Shown piece after piece: positions 1 through 10,944 of a stretch of 64,000 bases of DNA. Position 1 is the first letter of the stretch, and every line of letters starts with the position of its first letter. The DNA comes from Trichostrongylus colubriformis (taxonomy: Eukaryota > Nematoda > Chromadorea > Rhabditida > Trichostrongylidae). The DNA lies in the NCBI GenBank assembly GCA_963978905.1, contig OZ022257.1, positions 34,113,685 to 34,177,684 on the forward strand, written 5' to 3'. The position numbers were made by a program, and so were the translations under genes. The notes beneath the pieces were generated by a model, which did no database searches, was not told where the DNA came from, and saw only the letters and a program-made list of their open reading frames with translations.

Positions 1-180
1 CGAAGCCTAACGTTTTCAGTGCCAGAGCTTATTCAAACTCTCCTAGCGAGGAAAAGGTAGTGTGCGTAACACAAAGAAGTGACCACAGACGAGCCCTTTC
101 GTTCTCCTACATTATGAACCCGCCAGCAGCGAGCACCTTCAGCGAAGCCGCATCTGGCAACTGGAATTCCTTCAACTTAC

Positions 181-1534
181 CACTGATAGGCCCAATCATT
201 GATAACATAGAGTATATTCAGCCGAAAATTGTCATTAGCATGAGAATCTTTGACCCTGAATATCAGAAATTACACATGTCTTAGAAGCGTACAGACAAAT
301 GAGGTTGCGCTCTCAGATATATAAATCACCTGCTCAGAAGATACGTGAGGACAACTTCTCTTAGCTGATCTGTCTGACAGTGCTCAAATATCCACTTTCG
401 ACTGGTCTTTAAAAAAGCTAGACTATCTTTTCTGGTAAAGAAACATGAGAAACTAAAACAAATAGCATGAAACCACTATATGTGGACGAAAGGCTTACCG
501 ATACAAGATCTTTGGAGCACTTTCCTCCGTTCAGTTGATCTAATATTGCACCTAGAGGTGCCACATCAAAATTCACATTAGCTAATATTTGGGACATTTT
601 CTGAGATTCCGACATAACAACGGCCTGTGCTACTTGTGCCTAAACAGCTAAATTCATTTAACCAGCATGGAAACAAAAATTAGTGAGTACACTAGCCTCC
701 TTCATTGCAGGAATAGAATCGAGGTGGGCCTTCAAATTCCGCTCACTATCAGTGATTTGTTGCCTAAGTTGCTCCTTTTGAGAATTCATCCTTCTCATGA
801 ATTCAGGATCGGGTTGTGGCGGACCAACGCAACCATTCCCATGGTGTGGCGGGCCGTGTACTATAACATCCAGATGTTATGACGTGGAGAAATTCGCGGA
901 GTTAAATCACAAGCGAACAATAAGACTGACTTTGCTGAACTTCCCGTTCCACACAGAAACGATAGTATTCATTGTAGGGACCGCCATAGAGGAAAGCAAA
1001 CTTTGGATTTCCTTCCTGTTTCTCCATTGTCATTTTTTCAAAGTCTGGACCGTTCTTCGCCACGAAAACAGCCAAACGTTCGATGGCATTTCGTAGCTCT
1101 TCATCTGGAATTACAGGATTCGAGACCGCAACAATGAATCCAAGTCCGTAAATTTAAAAGCGACAAAGTCAGCGACGGCCTAGCTGCGACCAAACAAGAG
1201 AATATCATGTATTTTTAGCGCTTTCTATATCTAAGGAAGGCACTCTGGTGCTAAGTAGTTGGAGTGGGTCATGCTCACTGTGCTCGGCGTCCGGTGCTAT
1301 CTTTGCTTAGGCTTTTAGCATCAGCCTTAGGGGAGGGGAGAAGCCTATCTCTAAAATCAAGCTCAGGTGAAAGTATACACTTAAGAAGGTTATCAACAGC
1401 ATCAACGAGGAACGAGAGCGAGCAGGGTGCCCCCTCACCTGCATTAGTACCGTAACTTTTCCCTGAGTTCGTCACAATTGGTGTTCAGATGACTTACCTT
1501 GGGGCGGCCGAGGACCATATCCATCGTCTGGCAT
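181..1534 (-). CDS. CHERP: CHERP/SCAF6-like splicing factor (SURP + CID), 5' part, runs off window
   Basis: CHERP (SCAF6) is a nuclear U2-snRNP/CTD-associated splicing regulator. Six exons can be read on the minus strand: 1534-1498, 1104-931, 860-691, 639-499, 406-330 and 255-181. Every junction has GT-AG ends and keeps frame, giving about 224 residues before the next exon, which lies left of the window. Residues 13-70 are a SURP module (ELRNAIERLAVFV, NGPDFEKMTMEKQ, NPKFAFLYGGPYNEYY). Next come a His/Pro/Gly segment (HGPPHHGNG) and a Gln/Glu-rich probable coiled coil (MNSQKEQLRQQITDSE). Exons 4-6 start the CID fold that follows in the family (SRKWIFEHCQTDQLREVV, FRLNILYVINDWAYQ). Exon 1 reads MPDDGYGPRPPQ, and its split codon gives Asp before the SURP, close to the known short N-terminus. 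Introns are 51-393 bp. Family call is strong; no 3' part, RS region or G-patch is visible here. Confidence 0.88.
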
Positions 1535-1540
1535 TCTCCA

Positions 1541-1549
1541 ACTGGAAAA
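1541..1549 (-). promoter_or_regulatory. Candidate trans-splice acceptor of the CHERP-like gene
   Basis: Reading the minus strand, a run of T followed by TTTCCAG ends at 1542, seven bases before the ATG at 1534-1532. No donor pairs with it nearby, so it is a likely spliced-leader acceptor and supports the chosen start. RNA 5' ends would be needed to prove trans-splicing. Confidence 0.5.
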
Positions 1550-3658
1550 AAAACCATTATTGGATAAAAGCGATGAATTCAACGACCTTTCTCTCAATAA
1601 AGACGACGTTCACCGCTATTTTGTCTGGGCTTTTCGCCTGAGCTCCACTACAGGAGGACATCTATCCCCAACGTAGGCCTGGGTACAAATATAAACATAA
1701 TCATACAAAATGATTATAGTGGGATGGTGCCATTTCTGTGCGCAAATGGACGTTACCCCCACACATTACATCAGCACCAACGGACGCTCTACATGCACCC
1801 TGAACACAATGACTTGTTCAATGAGCAAAGGTAACAGAAGTATCAGGAGCGCGTCTCAGCGAAATCAATGTTGCATTTCAGGGACAAAACCTTGGAGTTT
1901 ATAAAAAGCAATTACCACTGTCAAAAATGATAAATACACTCTATTGTGTGTATAGCAGAACTGGGTGTACTCACAGGCTGATACCAAACTATCGCGGCAG
2001 GGAGCGAAACTGCGAAATCGCAAAACTATAGAATCGCAAAGTTTGACATCACTTATGCGAGTTCAACAACGCAGTGCTATCCTAACAAAAACTAATTCAG
2101 CTCTGCATAAAATTGGGGTTCCTCTTTCTGGGGTAACTCGCTACCAGCCCGATGTTTTGCGCAACTAAACCCAGTGGTTCGAATTGAATGTTGGGACAAA
2201 ATGTTTACAAGGATGATCTTTTATCTTGCATAAGCCGCTACTGTCGTACTGGAGCTTAGGTTTCCCATTTATTCACCGGTCAGCGGGGGTTGAGAAATGC
2301 TCGAAGTGGTTGTAGTTAGGGCTAGAGAGTGAAAAAGGGCGTATTTTTGGATGGAACGTTTGCGGTATTGTATTATGACATGGTCCTCAAAGGACCTTTG
2401 ACACACCCACGCACCATCGAGGTGATTTTTGACCGGCGAACCGATTCTAATGTCAGTCGATAATCATACTTAGCACAGGGCAATAGTGCTATGAATATCA
2501 AATGAGACCTTTTTTGGAATGATAGGATATCTTGAGTAGGATAGGTCAGTAGGTACTTATTCGGTGCGTCAACCGAGAAAGGGGAGTCCATTTTCAGAAT
2601 TTTGCATTTACTAGAAGAACGCTATGTGGATACGAGTGGAGGAGGGTAGAAAAAAGTAAAAAATTCCAGCCTCAACAGTCTTTGGACTCCAGACCTAGGT
2701 CAAATCTTCATCCCCTCGCTCACAATCATTTCTCCCTCCGCATCTTTATGAGCTTGATTCGTATGTTCTTGGGTGATGATTCTACGCATTGGCCTGAACC
2801 GTGCCCACGTACCGTCAACACCTATGTCCGTCTCAAGCAAAAGGTTTTTGGTGTTTGACTCGCAAAATTTCTGCAAATTCTGGTAGAAGGACGAGGAAGA
2901 CTACGTTAGAGCTTGTTCAAATTCAGGCTAAAAGAGTTTTGTACAAGCAGCGTACTTACATTATAGCCACAAGCACATGATAGTGAACTGACTGACCCAG
3001 AAACATACCAGAAAACTGGGTAGCTTAACAGGTTATGCGAAAACGGCAGATTTTCGAGAGACCTCAGTAGAATTTGGCAAACAAAATTGACACGCAACAA
3101 ACACTATCAAAAAAGGAAGCAGTATGAGTGAAAGACGACTTTAAACCCTGCAATCAGACCCATGTGAAGCAAAAAATCCTGAACTAAAATTGATCTCCCG
3201 CATTATTTTTACGGGTAACCGCCGACGGTAGGTGTAACTGCACACTTGAAACCAGTACCGTACCGTCACGCCTGATTTCAGTCGCAGTTGCTCCGTTGCC
3301 GATATGTTTAAACGGCTGTCGGTATAAGTCACGATGAGAAAAGTATATGGTAAGGTCAACGGCAGTGTACTCTAGGTCTGCAGTTCGTGGTAGATTGCTC
3401 ACCGGCATTGGTAATTCTGTAGAGGTTAGCCACTGGGCGAAGGAACCGCGTAGCATAACCTTACCCTTTCCGACGACTTTAGAAGCACGTCACTTAGTCT
3501 GGTCTTTTGACAGAGAAAGCTCAGGCTTGTAAAGCTCGCTGAGCTGAGACTAGCGATATGTGTTTCACCGTGAAAATGAGTGTAAACTTGAGTTGTATAA
3601 GTCGTTCGGAAAATTCCTGAGGTTTTCGACTTCTATCTTCAAATGCGCATATGCCGAC
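1550..3658. other. Intergenic DNA upstream of the CHERP-like gene, unassigned
   Basis: No recognisable gene. A minus-strand open frame at 3456-3184 (90 codons, containing the run DLEYTAVDLTIYFSHRDLY) has a protein-like look, but I cannot assign a family or splice sites. The other open frames are short and featureless. Confidence 0.4.
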
Positions 3659-3662
3659 TTAA

Positions 3663-4136
3663 AGGCACAATTCACGATAATTTTCGTGCGTCGTCTCGCT
3701 CCATAAGGACACTGGAGGTGCTGAAGAAAATATAAGTGAAGAAAAAGCCAAATAATCCTTTCAAAAAACATGGTATTTAGGTGCCCCTGACCTTTGGCTT
3801 CGACGAGCCTTCAGACCAGAGGCAAACATTTCGACAAGTTTTTGCGTGATAATATCATCCGATAAGATTGTTGTTCCTATGGAAATTTTCCCTATTTTTT
3901 CTTATCGCGGTCGATATCATATCTCTTATACACGTATATGCCACCGCTTCCCTGCTGGCAAATCGTAAGATGGGTGTGGGTAATCTTGAGACGGTGGCCG
4001 CCATCTCATTTACGGGTTCTTCACGCGTTTAGCACTCACCCTCGCGCCGCGGTGATGGCACACATATTGCTCTCGTGGAGGCGGCTATCTACTCGGGGAT
4101 GGAATCAAGCTAATAATATTATCGTGAACTGTGCCT
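3663..4136. mobile_element. TTAA-flanked MITE, 474 bp
   Basis: The ends are imperfect terminal inverted repeats of about 20 bp: left AGGCACAATTCACGATAAT at 3663, right ATTATCGTGAACTGTGCCT ending at 4136. Each is flanked by TTAA (3659-3662 and 4137-4140). TTAA duplication is the hallmark of piggyBac-type insertion, but the ends do not begin with CCY, so the superfamily is uncertain; a TA duplication inside TTAA is also possible. The interior has no convincing coding capacity, so the element is non-autonomous. It lies between the CHERP-like gene and the first foldback element. Confidence 0.6.
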
Positions 4137-4548
4137 TTAAACAAAATTTTCCATTTGAGATAAGAATCATAATAATCCACACACATTTGCCAACAAGCAT
4201 GAGTCTTCTTACTTCGGTTGCCCAGAAGTGTGGTGGCAGCTTCCTCAAAATCTGGCAGGTGAAGTTGGGAGAAATGTCATTACCCTGTGGTCGAAGTTAA
4301 GGGAAGATTGTGAGCAATACCGGAGGATGCATTGTTGTTTGATTCTCCACGATAATCGCTGCAAGATACTGAGTTTCTTTATCGAAGAGAAAACAGCTGA
4401 AAATTAGTTTCTAATTTAATTAAGTATTAGGATTTCTTCAGTGATTAACTTCCTTTTGGAAGGGCCCTACAACATTTCCTTTGCATGTGAACATGATCCT
4501 GGCGCGAATCCAAAGGAAACGAACAGCAAGACCGCTTTTTATTTGAAT

Positions 4549-4679
4549 ACCCACTACTACTAACTACTTTTTTTTTCTACTTTTTTACTACTTTTTTTTA
4601 CTTTTTTACTACTCTTACTACTTTTTTTTTTAACTAAACTTTAAAGTTAAAAAACTTTAAACTAACCCACTACTACTAA
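4549..4679. repeat. Low-complexity CTACTTTTTT / TTTAAA tract
   Basis: This is a pyrimidine-rich imperfect repeat of units such as CTACTTTTTT, ending in a TTTAAAGTTAAAAAACTTTAAA stretch. Both edges carry the same CCCACTACTACTAA string. It abuts the left end of the foldback element by about 20 bp. Confidence 0.75.
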
Positions 4680-4700
4680 AAGCACTGCCTGGAAGTACTA

Positions 4701-6018
4701 CAGTTAGTGCCGTAAGAGTGTTAAAAATCGCGCGAAAACGCGTTTTCGCGTTTTTTATCGTTTTTTCGCCGTATATCGATTGATATTGATTATTTTTAAT
4801 GAACATTTATATGTTTTAGAATCAGCTCGTCGAGCTCTACAAGATGGTACTACAAGTTTTTGATTTTCTCAAATTCGGTACTCGGCCATTTTTTCACATT
4901 CTGAAAAGTTTGAGGGAAAATTTCTTCGAAATCCGATGAACTGGTGGCGGTGTCTTTTCACAGCCCTAATCTAAGCTCACACCTGTGTAGGAATTTTGAA
5001 GTTTCCGTCATTTCAGACAAGCCCGTGCTCCTTGGTGTGGCCCTAAAATCGCCTCCGTGTATACAGCGCTGAAAAAACTACCTCTTCACTCATTTTCGAG
5101 CGAAGATTTCCCATTGAAATGTGCACCGTTCGATTCCCCAGGGAAAATGCTATCGAATGATATATAAAAACCTTGTTGTTCATAAAATTCTTATTTTCCT
5201 CATTTCCAGCCTTTTCCTTTGTTAATCCACTTCTCAAGCTCTAGTCCGCCGCATCGATCGATGTGCACGGCCATCGGGAAGCTGTGGCGTCCTCGTGACG
5301 GCCCCGCGCTATCCACGTGCACGGCCGTGGGAAACTGCTCGGCACCCCGACGGAGTCATCGATCGTGACCGCTCCCCCTCCCAGCCGAGCAGTTTCCCAC
5401 GGCTGTGCACGTGGATAGCGCGGGGCCGTCACGAGGACGCCACAGCTTCTCGATTGCCGTGCACATCGATCGATGCGGCGGACTAGAGCTTGAGAAGTGG
5501 ATTAACAAAGGAAAAGGCTGGAAATGAGGAAAATAAGAATTTTATGAACAACAAGGTTTTTATATATCATTCGATAGCATTTTCCCTGGGGAATCGAACG
5601 GTGTACATTTCAATGGGAAATCTTCGCTCGAAAATGAGTGAAGAGGTAGTTTTTTCAAGGCTGTATACACGGAGGCGAGTTTAGGGCCACACCAAGGAAC
5701 AGGGGTTTGTCTGAAATGAGTGAAACTCTAAAATTCCTGCACAGCTGTGAGCTTAGATCAGGGCTGTGGAAAGACTCCGCCACCAGTTCATCGGATTTCG
5801 AAGAAATTTTCCCTCAAACTTTTCAGAATGTGAAAAAATGGCCGAGTACCGAATTTGAGAAAATCAAAAACTTGTAGTACCATCTTCGACGAGCTGATTC
5901 TAAAACATATATATGTTCATTAAAAATAATCAATATCAATCGATATACGGCGAAAAAACGATAAAAAACGCGAAAACGCGTTTTCGCGCGATTTTTAACA
6001 CTCTTACGGCACTAACTG
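4701..6018. mobile_element. Long foldback (palindromic) element 1, about 640-bp arms
   Basis: The stretch is a near-perfect palindrome: arms 4701-5342 and 5385-6018 are reverse complements with a few percent mismatch, separated by a spacer of about 42 bases. The ends read CAGTTAGTGCCGTAAGAGTG and its complement. A TA flanks each side (4699-4700 and 6019-6020), consistent with Tc1/mariner-type TA duplication. Just inside each end is a short G+C palindrome (GCGAAAACGCGTTTTCGCG). Paired mirror-image open frames occur in both arms and are by-products of the palindrome; no transposase is present. The architecture recalls C. elegans Tc4, but Tc4 makes a 3-bp TNA duplication. It shares its core with the element at 8456-9922. 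Confidence 0.85.
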
Positions 6019-6439
6019 TATGTAGTGCATCTATAACGGTTTTTGGCCTACAAACGTACCCGTCTACTTATGCGAGCGAACGATCACTACTTTGGCAAAT
6101 TGACCATTCTTCTGTAAGGCTTCTTCAAAGAACTTGAGAAAAGCTTGATATGGGAACTTGACACATAGCTTGAAGAGAAAAGTGATATCACTACACGCCG
6201 TTGTGCTGGGGTTGTATGAAAAAATTGTCAACTCTGTTGCCTTACTCGTGTACGCTCTTATCAATTTTACCAGTTAGGCTGGCGCACACTACTGTGCGCG
6301 TCACAGATGGAAGCATGCTAATTGGGCATGATCGTATCAATCGATCAGTATCATCATTCAAAAGGTTCGCAGAAACAGGGAATTAGTCAAACCGGAAAAA
6401 GGAAACAAATTCCCTCCCGTCAATCTCGTCGTTCCGCAT

Positions 6440-6780
6440 CAGTTGATACCGATCAAGCTCATTTTGCATGCTTACATGTGTGACGCGCCAGTAGTGTGCT
6501 CCAGCTCAGCTGGTATGTATTCAAGACCTCATCTTTACTGCAGCGCGAGGTATGAATTTCCCGCTCTTCACCTTCCAAAGCTCCTTATCAGCCCTTATCA
6601 GTTGCTATCACTCCCTTTCCCTCACCATTGATGTCCACTTACCACCCCCATATCACTTTAATAAATTAGAAAATTCAGAGTCCCAGTTTGCTGCGACGCG
6701 AGATATGGATTTCCGGTCAAACACACACATACGCACACACACCAATAGACACACTCAGCCGATTATATATAGTAGGGTGG
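6440..6780 (+). repeat. Dispersed repeat family A, copy 1
   Basis: Diagnostic strings are GCTCCTTATCAGCCCTTAT, CAGTTGCTATCA, TTTGCTGCGACGCGAGATAT and a terminal CCGATTATATATAGTAG after a CA-rich stretch of ACACACAC units. Related sequence lies at 55290-55500 and, inverted, at 61095-61745. The class is unknown: it might be a Helitron-like end or a MITE, but neither diagnostic end is proven. Confidence 0.6.
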
Positions 6781-7321
6781 TGATTACAGGTTTGGGGAAT
6801 CTGAGTGGAGAAGTGCTCTTAAAACAAATGGATACATTGCCGGCGAAAAAAGCCACTGAGACTTCCATGATTCATCTTCGCAGCCTTTTTTTCTGTTTTT
6901 CTTTCTAGTTGGCACTTGAATAATGAAATTGCTTCAACAAATGGCAGATGAGTGGATGCACTTTTGGTTTGATACTTCGACAGGGGTAGAGGTCGTATTA
7001 GGCCGGATACAAGTGGGTGTCACGCGAGGAGAGGCCACTGGTATGTCTAGAAAGCTATGCTTTCAATAGGGAGGTGGAATGAATGGTTTTTTTTTCACGG
7101 CGAAACTGTGTGAAGGAATGTGAAGTCAATACTTTTTTGCTTTTAGTAAGATTCCTCCGCTCGACAGCGTTAATGGACGTGCATTTCGAGAGTACAAGGA
7201 TGCCGCATTTCGGGCAGAACTTTTGACTCCGGGCAGGACTCAAAGCTCGAAACTAGAAATGAAGACGCGATCCCTTGCTGTTGACCTGCTGTCATGACAA
7301 CGTTGCAGTTGTGCAAATCAA

Positions 7322-7383
7322 AAACATCATGTCACTAGAAGAGTCCCTAGTGAAACATCATGTCACTAGAAAAGTCCCTAGTC
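7322..7383 (+). repeat. 31-bp tandem duplication
   Basis: Two adjacent copies of a 31-bp unit starting AAACATCATGTCACTAGAA (7322-7352 and 7353-7383) differ at one internal and one terminal base. They lie about 75 bp left of the mariner-like element. Confidence 0.85.
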
Positions 7384-7639
7384 CTTTAACAAATTAGTAG
7401 CTTGTGAGACGTCGTTTACTGCGATCGTCATGACAAGCAGTAGAAATAATGCATGTTACAGGGTGCGCCAAAATTGCGTGCGTGAAATTGCGTTGCTTGA
7501 TCTGTTTATTTTTTGCAGCAATGAGGGGTCAAATGGCAATCAAGCTTTCGATTCGGTTCCCTTCTATCGCCATTCGAATTCAAATCATGACCATTCGCTT
7601 CTCACAAAATTGGTGGCTCTCATCCCCTCCGATCAGTGA

Positions 7640-9970
7640 TCATCGTATTGCACAAGCTTCGAAGGTGTACAAAAATGATTGCTTCAACACTATCAGTAAG
7701 CAAAAGGACCCAAACGAACGAACGTTATCAACGAGTCTCGGAGCTGAAAACTCTGGAAGATGGCCGCAGAAAAGAAAGACCGGTGAGGGATACCTCCACA
7801 AAAACGTGGAAAGAATTTGAGATATTGCGCGGCGCAATCCGAAAAGATCGCCTAGGAATGTTACCAGTAAGTTGGAAATAAGCCACACCTCAGCACGGCG
7901 AATTGCCAAGGAGAAGCTAAGACTAAAACCTCACCGCTGCCAGAAGGCCCATGTTCTCACTGTTTCAGGGTAGAAGAATGAGATCCGAAAGTGCAAGATG
8001 CCCCCAGAACGGTTTGGGTCAGCGTGCCACAGATACGTTGTCTTCTCCGATGAGAAAATTTTCACTATGGAGCCATTCTTGAACAGAACCGATCGTGTGC
8101 ATCGCACATCACTCGAAGAGGCTAAGGACTAAGGGAAAGTATAAGAGCGTTCTGCTTATCCAATTGAAGTTATGGTTTGGGCCGCCATTACGTATGGAGC
8201 CAAGTCACCATTTATAGAAGAAGAGACCAAAATCAACACAGAAGTTTATTGGAAACCACATTGAGGAACACCTCGGTGCCGTGGACAGAGTCCCATTTCG
8301 GATCTGGCCACTCGTGTTTCAGCAGGACTCGGCACCAGCTCATAGGTCAAAGGTTACACAGTAGTGGTGTCAAGACAACCTCCCAAGCCACGTCAGTGTT
8401 CAAGTTTAGCCAGCGAATAGTTCCGTTCTTAATTCGATGGGTCTATATGGTCTTACAATACCGCTCACGTCGTGTGAATAAAAAAAGCCTCGCGACGGTT
8501 TAATCGCGAACAAACCGTCGCAACGTCATAACTTCGTTCAGAGTGGATAAAATGGAAAGATTTGAAGAGCATTGGATTCGCCTCGATGAGGCGAGTTCAG
8601 TGATGTATAAAGTGTCAAATTATGATGAGCAGCAGTTCTGAAAACCTTGCGGAAACTCGTTTTTGCGTTTTTCACTATAGGTCAATTGCTTATTGGATTT
8701 TTATCGGACTTGTATACATTTTCGTAATCAGCTCATTGAGCTCTACAGGAAGGTACTACAAGTTTTCGCTTTTCTCAAACTCGATACTGGACCATTTTTC
8801 ACATTCTGAGAAGTTTGAGGGAAATTTTCTTTAGAACCTGATGAATTGGAGATAAAATCTTTTCACAATCTCAATCTGAACTCACAGAAGTGTAGCAATC
8901 TGAAGTTTCGGTCACTTCAGATCAGCCCCTACTCCTTTGTGTGGCCCTAAACAGCGCCTCCGTGTATACTCTGCTAAACAAAACCATCTCTTAACTCATC
9001 TGCAGACGGAGATTCCCCAATGAAACGTATGCCGTTCGATTCCTCTGAGAAAATGCTATCGAATGACATACAAAAACCTTTGTGATGATAAATGTCTTAT
9101 TTTCGTATTTCCAGCCGTTTCCTTTTGTGGATCGACGTCTCAATCCGCGAGCTCCTAGCGCTTTCCCACGGCCGTGCACATGAATAGTGCGATGGCGCCA
9201 TCAATCGTGACCGCTCTCCCAGGGCGTCACGTGGATTGCAACGGCCGACAGGAGATTGAGCCGTCGATCCACAAAAGGAAACGGCTGGAAATAGGAAAAT
9301 AAGACATTTATCATCACAAAGGTTTTTGTATGTCGTTCGATAGCATTTTCTCAGAGGAATCGAACGGCATACATTTCATTAGGGAATCTCCGTCTGCAGA
9401 TGAGTTGAGGGATGGTTTTTGTTTAGCAGAGTGTACACGGAGGCCCTGTTTAGGGCCACACAAAGGAGTAGGGGCTGACCTGAAATAATCGAAATTTCAA
9501 AATCTCTACACTTCTGTGAGTTCAGATTGAGATTGTGAAAAGATTTTATCTCCAATTCATCAGATTCTAAAGAAAATTTCCCTCAAACTTCTCAGAAAGT
9601 GGAAAATGGTCCAGCATCGAGTTCGAGAAAACCGAAAACCTGTAGCACCGTCTTGTAGAGCTCGACGAGCTGATTACGAAAATGTATACAAGTCCGATAA
9701 AAATCCAATAAGCAATTGACTTATGGTGAAAAAACGCAAATACGCGTTTTCACGAGGTTTTCAGAACTGTTGCTCATCAAAATTTGGCATGTAATTCACA
9801 ACTGAACTCGACTCATCGAGGCGAATCCAATGCTCTCCAAACCTTTCCATTTTATCCACTCTGAACGAAGTTATGACGTTGCGACGGTGTGTTCGCTTAT
9901 TTACGCGACGTGAGCGGTATTGTACTTGAGAACAAGGCCTGCTCCAGCAACACCACACGATCGAAGCCGT
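7640..9970 (+). pseudogene. Mariner-family transposase, broken
   Basis: Transposase normally cuts and joins DNA at TA sites. Recognisable blocks on the plus strand, in shifting frames: EDGRRKERPVRDT near 7755 (DNA-binding linker), VVFSDEKIFTMEPFLNRTDR near 8038 with the first catalytic Asp, EVMVWAAITYGAKSPFI near 8165, and FDGSIWS at 8437-8453, continuing after the foldback as LENKAC at 9925-9942. Several stops and frameshifts lie between them. The catalytic core is therefore split by the 1467-bp insertion and cannot be functional. The D/D spacing class is inferred from motif style, not measured, since frames are broken. Confidence 0.75.
8456..9922. mobile_element. Long foldback element 2, about 680-bp arms, nested in the mariner element
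   Basis: The arms 8456-9145 and 9254-9922 are reverse complements around a spacer of about 108 bp. The ends read CAATACCGCTCACGTCG and its complement, with TA on both sides (8454-8455 and 9923-9924). Deleting one TA plus the element restores the transposase line FDGSIWS-YLENKAC, so the 2-bp TA duplication is directly demonstrated. The inner part of each arm matches foldback element 1, including CAGCTCATTGAGCTCTACA, a segment around TTTGAGGGAAA, GTGTGGCCCTAAA and TGCTATCGAATGA. The outer 190 bp of each arm is different. No transposase is present, so mobility needs another element. Confidence 0.88.
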
Positions 9971-9972
9971 AA

Positions 9973-9990
9973 GGGGGGGGGGGGGGGGGG
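9973..9990 (+). repeat. Mononucleotide G18 tract
   Basis: Eighteen consecutive G, just after the C-terminal transposase remnant and inside the mariner element. Long G tracts are potential quadruplex formers. Confidence 0.95.
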
Positions 9991-10140
9991 TGCTGCAACC
10001 ATGTAATAGGACATTTTGAGTTTTCAATCATACACTTTGTAACTGAATGCTATTAGTAAACTGTTGTAAAAAGTCCGCATCCCTTTGTTTACCCTTTTTA
10101 CAACGTTAGATATTTACACACGTAATTTTGGCGCACCTTA

Positions 10141-10944
10141 CATTCACTTTTATTAGATTTTGACGAAATGTGGCATGCCGCTCGATCCGGGTAAAGTAAT
10201 AGGAGTGAGCGATAGGCAGATAATGATGCGTACGAGGGCACTTATCCGTATTCATATAGGAGCAGAAAAATGGCGTTACTCTACCTACGTAATGCGAATG
10301 AAAGTTCACCAATACCCATAAGCTATCCAAATACAATCTGCTACCTACAAAACATTCTGTTGAACCACACAAGGGTTTCACCGTATCTGTCATGGAGTAG
10401 AAGAGGGGTGTACGGCGCATTCACAGGAAGAGGGCGGTTGAACCCATAGCTAGGCTAGTACTTCACCTAATACCAGCATTAGAATATCTTGTGGGGGTAA
10501 GCACTTTTCAACGGGATTCAGAATATACGATGCGGATGCTATGATTATTGAGTACTTACTTAAGAGCTAAGTGCTGTTGTCTCATGTGATGGCTACGTGA
10601 GAACATCTTGCAAGACAAAACACCATTCCAGTTGCATATACTGTTGAGTGCGGAAGTAAGAGGCATGGCGCATGGCCAGAGCGGGAATGGCGAATGCTGA
10701 GATGTTGACTTAACTGTATTCCTACCAGAAAACCTGCTTGGAAAGCATTGAGCTGTTCCTGAAAAGGTTTTCAACGCGCTCTCTGTGAAGCTGTCACGCT
10801 TTAATGGGAAAATTTAAGTCAACCACTCCAAAGTCTCTTAACTGTAGCGGCCTATCCTGTGGATTAGGTTAAGGTACAATGGGTTCTCCCTCCAACGAAG
10901 GCGAAGTCGTCCAAACGCGAGCCACTAAAATTTGTTGACAACCT
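10141..10944. other. Spacer between the mariner-like and Penelope-like elements
   Basis: No recognisable gene, RNA or repeat. The minus-strand open frame at 10420-10106 (104 codons) overlaps the mariner end and has no familiar motif. Confidence 0.4.

Larger units (their letters stand above)
7459..10138 (+). mobile_element. Mariner-like element (maT/DD37D type) interrupted by foldback element 2
   Basis: The terminal repeats are GGTGCGCCAAAATTGCGTGC at the left and the matching ACGTAATTTTGGCGCACC at the right, each bordered by TA (7457-7458 and 10139-10140). Removing the inserted foldback (8456-9922 plus one TA) leaves about 1.2 kb, the usual length of a mariner. The interior encodes a decayed transposase. 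The host copy is older than its insert, because the insert splits the transposase reading frame. Confidence 0.8.

Noticed and set aside
5043..5684. Four mirror-image open frames (5043-5237, 5241-5432, 5295-5486, 5490-5684) that encode nearly the same peptides on opposite strands
   Set aside because: They are forced by the palindrome of the foldback element and have no independent coding support.
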